Assembly: GCA_963519075.1 (NCBI GenBank)
Contig: CAUQMH010000002.1
Location: 28,169 to 92,168 of the forward strand
Reading direction: 5' to 3'
DNA: 64,000 bases
DNA from: JABCPE02 sp963519075
GTDB lineage: Bacteria > Bacteroidota > Bacteroidia > Flavobacteriales > Weeksellaceae
Position numbers and translations under genes: made by a program. Shown piece after piece: positions 60,632 to 64,000 of the stretch. Numbering within the stretch: the stretch's first letter is position 1; each line of letters opens with the position of its first letter. Under the pieces are notes generated by a model, which saw nothing but the letters and a program-made list of their open reading frames with translations, did not search any database and was not told where the DNA came from.

Positions 60632-63136
60632 TTATTTTTTCTTTACTGTTTTTTTCTCTGCAAAAACTGTTTTGTCCTGTTCCAAAATCCACTTTTTTAC
60701 TTGGTCTAGGGAAATTTCTTTCAGTTCCTCTGCCGTATATTTAGTGTCATCCTGTTTTTTAGGAATCTTGAAATTCGCTTTTTTAAATTTTATAAAAGGC
60801 CCCCATCGCCCATTTTCTATAGATATTTTTTCTTCTTCCCACTGCTGGATATAGCGGTTGGCTTCCTTATCGAGCTTCGCCTCTATAAGTTCCTCGACTT
60901 CTTTTTGGGAAAGATTTTCAAAATCGTATTTTTTAGGCACATTGATGTAGATATCCTGATATTTCAGATACGGCCCAAATCTTCCCACGCCCTTGGTAAC
61001 AGGCTCTCCCTTATAAGAGGCCACTGGTGCATCCGCCTTTTTCTTTTCTTCTATGATAGCTACAGCTCTGTCATAATCCACCGAAAGCGGATTTTCTCCC
61101 TTTGGAAGGCTGATGAATGCCTCGCCCCATTTCACATATGGTCCAAAACGCCCCACTCCCACCGTAACGGTTTTTCCTTCGTAGTCCTGTAAATCAAATG
61201 GCACTTTAAAGAGTTCCAATGCCTCTTCCAGAGTAATGGTGACAATGTTTTGAGTCGCCATCAGTGATGCGAAAATAGGTTTTTCATCGCTATCTGTTTC
61301 TCCTATCTGAACCATCGGCCCAAAACGCCCAATTCGAGCATAAACATTTTTGCCTGTTTTAGGGTCTTGTCCCAGCAGTCGCTCTCCTGTCGCTCTATGC
61401 GCATTCTCGCCTACATCCTCTATTTTTGGGTGAAAACTGCCATAGAAGTTTTTGAGAACATCTTTCCATTTTTCTTCTCCTTTGGCTATTTCATCAAAAT
61501 CCTGCTCCACTTTCGCAGTGAAACCATAGTCCAAAATTTCATTAAAATTAGTTGTCAAAAAGTCATTTACGACAATTCCTATATCTGTTGGGACAAATTT
61601 ATTTTTATCTCCTCCATATTTCTCCGTCAGGATTTCTTTTTTTAATCCTGTTTTTGTCAAAGTAAGCTTTACTATTTCGCGTTCCTTTGGTTCTATTTCG
61701 CGCTTGTCTACATACTCACGGTTCTGAATAGTCTGAATAGTAGGCGCATAAGTAGACGGCCTTCCGATGCCCAATTCTTCAAGTTTTTTAACCAAACCTG
61801 CTTCCGTAAAACGAGACACTGGACGGCTGAATTTTTCTACCGCAGTGATTTTTTTATACACCAAAGCTTCGCCTACATTTACTTTTGGTAATATTTTGTC
61901 TCCATCCTCCTGCTCTTCATCTTCATTTTTATAGATACCATAAGCACGAAGGAAACCATCAAAAACAATGACTTCTCCCTGCGCCTCGAAATGCTGTGGC
62001 AGCTCTGAATTTCCTATTTCTATTATAGTTTTTTCCAGCTTGGCGTTGGTCATCTGGCTGGCTAATGTTCGTTTGTATATAAGCTGATAAAGCTTGTTCA
62101 GCTGAACATCTCCGATAGATTTTACTCCAAAATCCGTTGGACGAATCGCTTCGTGGGCTTCCTGTGCAGATGCCGATTTGGTTACATAGTTTCTTGGCTG
62201 AGAATACTCTTCGCCAAACTCTTTCATAATCTGGCTTTTAGCTGCATTTATCGCCTCTTGAGAAAGGTTCACAGAGTCCGTTCTCATGTAGGTAATGTAT
62301 CCCTCTTCATAGAGCCTTTGTGCTACACGCATCGTCGTGGTTACGCCATATCCCAGCCTGTTACTCGCCTCCTGCTGTAATGTAGAAGTAGTAAAAGGAG
62401 CCGATGCCGAACGCTGCGCAGGTTTTACATCTACATTAAGAACCTTAAAATCAATGTTTTGAACTTGGTTTAGGAAGTTCTCCGCATCTTGTTCTTTGGT
62501 AAAATCTTTCTTTAGTTTTGCGGAAATTTCTTGTTTTTCAAGGTTGGTAAAAACACCTTCCACTTTATAAGTAGGAGCGGGCTTAAACTCTCTGATTTCC
62601 TTTTCTCTTTCTACGATGAGCCGCACCGCTACGGACTGGACACGCCCAGCCGAAAGCCCTGGTTTTACTTTCTTCCAAAGGACTGGCGACATCTCAAAAC
62701 CCACAATTCGGTCAAGAATTCTTCTTGCCTGCTGAGCATTGACCAAGTTTTGGTCTATTTCTCTTGGGTTTTCTACTGCTTTTAGTATTGCATTTTTAGT
62801 AATTTCGTGGAAAACTATTCGTTTGGTATTTTCGGATTTTAGTTTTAGCTCTTGCGCAAGATGCCAAGCGATAGCCTCTCCTTCGCGGTCTTCATCGGAA
62901 GCCAGCCATACTGTTTCAGCTTTTTTAGCTGCTGCTTTCAACTCTGCCACCACTTTTTTCTTATCAGCAGAGATTTCATAATCTGGCGTAAAATTTTCCA
63001 GATTGATACCCATGCCTTTTTTAGGAAGGTCTCTGATGTGTCCAAAACTGGATTTCACCTCAAAATCCTTACCCAAATACTTTTGAATAGTTTTTGCCTT
63101 CGCAGGAGACTCTACAATTACTAAATTTTTTGCCAT
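60632..63136 (-). CDS. topA: DNA topoisomerase I
   Basis: Type IA topoisomerase that relaxes negative supercoils; 834 residues. TOPRIM domain at the N-terminus (LVIVESPAKAKTIQKYLG, WLASDEDREGEAIAWHLA), RAQQARRILDRIVGFEMSP-like gate region, PFTTSTLQQEASNRLGYG, and the active-site YITYMRTDSVNLS with Tyr at about 283. The C-terminus has several zinc-free topoisomerase repeats (GRFGPYVKWGEAFISLPKG and similar). A -7 box is at 63151-63158. Confidence 0.97.
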   Translation of the reverse strand: MAKNLVIVESPAKAKTIQKYLGKDFEVKSSFGHIRDLPKKGMGINLENFTPDYEISADKKKVVAELKAAAKKAETVWLASDEDREGEAIAWHLAQELKLKSENTKRIVFHEITKNAILKAVENPREIDQNLVNAQQARRILDRIVGFEMSPVLWKKVKPGLSAGRVQSVAVRLIVEREKEIREFKPAPTYKVEGVFTNLEKQEISAKLKKDFTKEQDAENFLNQVQNIDFKVLNVDVKPAQRSASAPFTTSTLQQEASNRLGYGVTTTMRVAQRLYEEGYITYMRTDSVNLSQEAINAAKSQIMKEFGEEYSQPRNYVTKSASAQEAHEAIRPTDFGVKSIGDVQLNKLYQLIYKRTLASQMTNAKLEKTIIEIGNSELPQHFEAQGEVIVFDGFLRAYGIYKNEDEEQEDGDKILPKVNVGEALVYKKITAVEKFSRPVSRFTEAGLVKKLEELGIGRPSTYAPTIQTIQNREYVDKREIEPKEREIVKLTLTKTGLKKEILTEKYGGDKNKFVPTDIGIVVNDFLTTNFNEILDYGFTAKVEQDFDEIAKGEEKWKDVLKNFYGSFHPKIEDVGENAHRATGERLLGQDPKTGKNVYARIGRFGPMVQIGETDSDEKPIFASLMATQNIVTITLEEALELFKVPFDLQDYEGKTVTVGVGRFGPYVKWGEAFISLPKGENPLSVDYDRAVAIIEEKKKADAPVASYKGEPVTKGVGRFGPYLKYQDIYINVPKKYDFENLSQKEVEELIEAKLDKEANRYIQQWEEEKISIENGRWGPFIKFKKANFKIPKKQDDTKYTAEELKEISLDQVKKWILEQDKTVFAEKKTVKKK

Positions 63137-63150
63137 ACCAAAAATTTTTG

Positions 63151-63158
63151 CAAAAGTA
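63151..63158 (-). promoter_or_regulatory. -7 promoter box of topA
   Basis: TACTTTTG on the minus strand, 15 bases before the ATG. Short gaps downstream mean transcripts from here could run on into the polysaccharide genes. Confidence 0.45.
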
Positions 63159-63250
63159 TAATATTATTTTGAATTAGTAGACACCCTTATTTGGAATTTG
63201 ATTTTACGATATTAAATGTCACTATTTTTCAGATTTTATTCTAAATTTAA

Positions 63251-63258
63251 TATCTTTG
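63251..63258 (+). promoter_or_regulatory. -7 promoter box of the TPP-riboswitch transcript
   Basis: TATCTTTG, exact consensus, ends 12 bases before the riboswitch core; transcription would begin near 63265. Confidence 0.55.
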
Positions 63259-63267
63259 CGCCAACAA

Positions 63268-63337
63268 AAAGGGGTGCTGTAAAAGGCTGAGATCATACCC
63301 AATGAACCTGAACAGGTAATGCTGTTTAGGGAAGTGT
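63268..63337 (+). promoter_or_regulatory. TPP riboswitch (THI element)
   Basis: All conserved blocks are present in order: GGGGTGCT at 63271, GGCTGAGATCATACCC (the THI-box core with CUGAGA), TGAACCTGA with ACAGGTAATGCTG, and AGGGAAG at the 3' side. It binds thiamine pyrophosphate and lowers expression of the downstream gene. The expression platform between 63338 and 63413 shows only weak hairpins, so transcriptional versus translational control is unclear. Confidence 0.95.
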
Positions 63338-63413
63338 TTAGGCACGATTGTGTTCTCTTATTTTTTCGCATCCTTTTATTCTCAAAATTGTTTAACTAAA
63401 AATTATTGAAAGA

Positions 63414-64000
63414 ATGAAAGGAATTATTTATTTAGGGCTATGCGCTAGCTCTATGTCCTACGCACAGGCAGATTCTGCCAAAGTTAAAGAAATAGAAGCT
63501 GTCAATTTCACCAAACGGCTTCCCGTCACCAAAGAAATCATCCGTGTGGAAAATTTAGCCCAGAAAAACCTCGGGCAAGACCTTCCGATGCTTCTCAAAA
63601 ATCAGACCTCTGTCCTCTCATCATCGGACACGGGGAACGGAGTGGGCTACTCGGATTTCAGAATTCGGGGCGTAGCAGGAACTTCTATCAATGTGATGAT
63701 GAATGGTGTTCCGTACAACGACAGCGAATCGCAGGGGACTTTCTTCGTAAATGTCAGCGATTTAGCCAGTTCAGCCTCTCAAATCTTGATTCAAAGAGGC
63801 GTGGGAAGTACATCCAACGGAGCGGCGGCTTTCGGGGCGAGTGTAAATATCATCACCAAAAATCCAGAGGAAACGCCATACTTCCGAACCGACCAGTCCT
63901 ATGGTTCTTTTGACACCAGAAAACACTCTTTCGAGGCTGGAACAGGGAATTTTCTTCACAACAAATTTTCCATCATGACGAGATATTCCATCATAAAATC
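63414..64000 (+). CDS. TonB-dependent outer-membrane receptor, probable thiamine uptake (3' end outside window)
   Basis: The frame is open from the ATG at 63414 to the window edge (195 full codons). A signal peptide (GIIYLGLCASSMSYAQA) is followed directly by the plug domain: LGQDLPMLLKNQTSVLS, GYSDFRIRGVAGTSINVMMN, VPYNDSESQGTFF, ILIQRGVGSTSNGAAAFGAS and VNIITKN. The CarboxypepD_reg domain found in many Bacteroidota receptors is absent. Position behind a TPP riboswitch points to import of thiamine or a precursor across the outer membrane, as reported for Bacteroidota (inference from regulation). Confidence 0.88.
   Translation, partial: MKGIIYLGLCASSMSYAQADSAKVKEIEAVNFTKRLPVTKEIIRVENLAQKNLGQDLPMLLKNQTSVLSSSDTGNGVGYSDFRIRGVAGTSINVMMNGVPYNDSESQGTFFVNVSDLASSASQILIQRGVGSTSNGAAAFGASVNIITKNPEETPYFRTDQSYGSFDTRKHSFEAGTGNFLHNKFSIMTRYSIIK

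Noticed and set aside
63771..63959. Minus-strand frame of 62 codons near the right edge
   Set aside because: Antisense to the TonB receptor plug domain, which has clear motifs and an open frame to the edge.

Overview
The window is chromosomal DNA from a low-GC member of the Bacteroidota, most likely a flavobacterium of the Weeksellaceae (Chryseobacterium/Riemerella/Bergeyella type). Three things point there. The type IX secretion genes porX and porG are present. Promoters carry the Bacteroidota -7 box TAnnTTTG. Several gene blocks typical of flavobacteria occur: porG-uppS-bamA-ompH-ompH, glutamine synthetase III, DUF6702, DUF2480, and a TPP-riboswitch TonB receptor. The genus is inference. 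No rRNA, tRNA, CRISPR array, insertion sequence or prophage was seen by eye.

Layout. 1-912: end of porX. 985-4279 (minus): DUF445 membrane protein and glutamine synthetase III. 4380-9962 (minus): cell-elongation operon mreB-mreC-mreD-mrdA-rodA. 10153-13111 (minus): ion channel with a zinc-ribbon tail, then a helix-turn-helix regulator, dusB and an orphan ABC ATPase. 13304-13758 (plus): three very small genes, two of them double-glycine-leader peptides and one a single-span membrane peptide. 13819-18465 (minus): trpS, a TatD-like hydrolase, a TRIC-type channel, and the ddl/unknown/unknown/coaD run. 18558-23787 (plus): AmgK-like kinase, RapZ C-terminal domain, acyltransferase, MurU-like nucleotidyltransferase and LOG protein, then DUF6702 behind a sigma-54-type promoter. 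24413-27297: lpxB and comEC. 27290-27450 (minus): possible small RNA. 27662-32887: porG, uppS, bamA and two Skp/OmpH chaperones. 32964-36590: thioesterase, rfbD, amidotransferase, YifB. 36618-39308 (minus): small membrane protein, MscS-like channel, ferredoxin, U32 peptidase. 39402-41669: rmuC and an RNA methyltransferase. 41708-43821: a repeat-rich lipoprotein facing a membrane regulator-like protein and a second lipoprotein. 43767-48864 (minus): folate cyclo-ligase, secA, DUF2795, sugar-nucleotide epimerase. 48950-50293: beta-helix surface protein. 50395-51186: DUF2797. 51219-59492 (minus): compact exopolysaccharide locus. 59497-63136 (minus): arginase-fold protein and topA. 63271-64000: TPP riboswitch and the start of a TonB-dependent receptor.

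Most of the window serves the cell envelope. The mre/PBP2/RodA operon, ddl, uppS and the AmgK/RapZ/MurU group handle peptidoglycan synthesis and recycling. lpxB, bamA, the OmpH pair, secA and porG/porX handle outer-membrane biogenesis and secretion. The Wza/Wzc locus makes a surface polysaccharide.

The least explained regions are these. The peptide locus at 12746-13758 has a regulator that itself ends in a double-glycine motif. The divergent regulator/lipoprotein locus at 41708-43821 has a perfect 20-bp palindrome on its promoter. A minus-strand structured RNA candidate lies at 27290-27450. The Wzc-type kinase has a (Gly-Tyr)x11 tail. Coordinates and motifs were read by eye; family names rest on motif recognition, not on a search.
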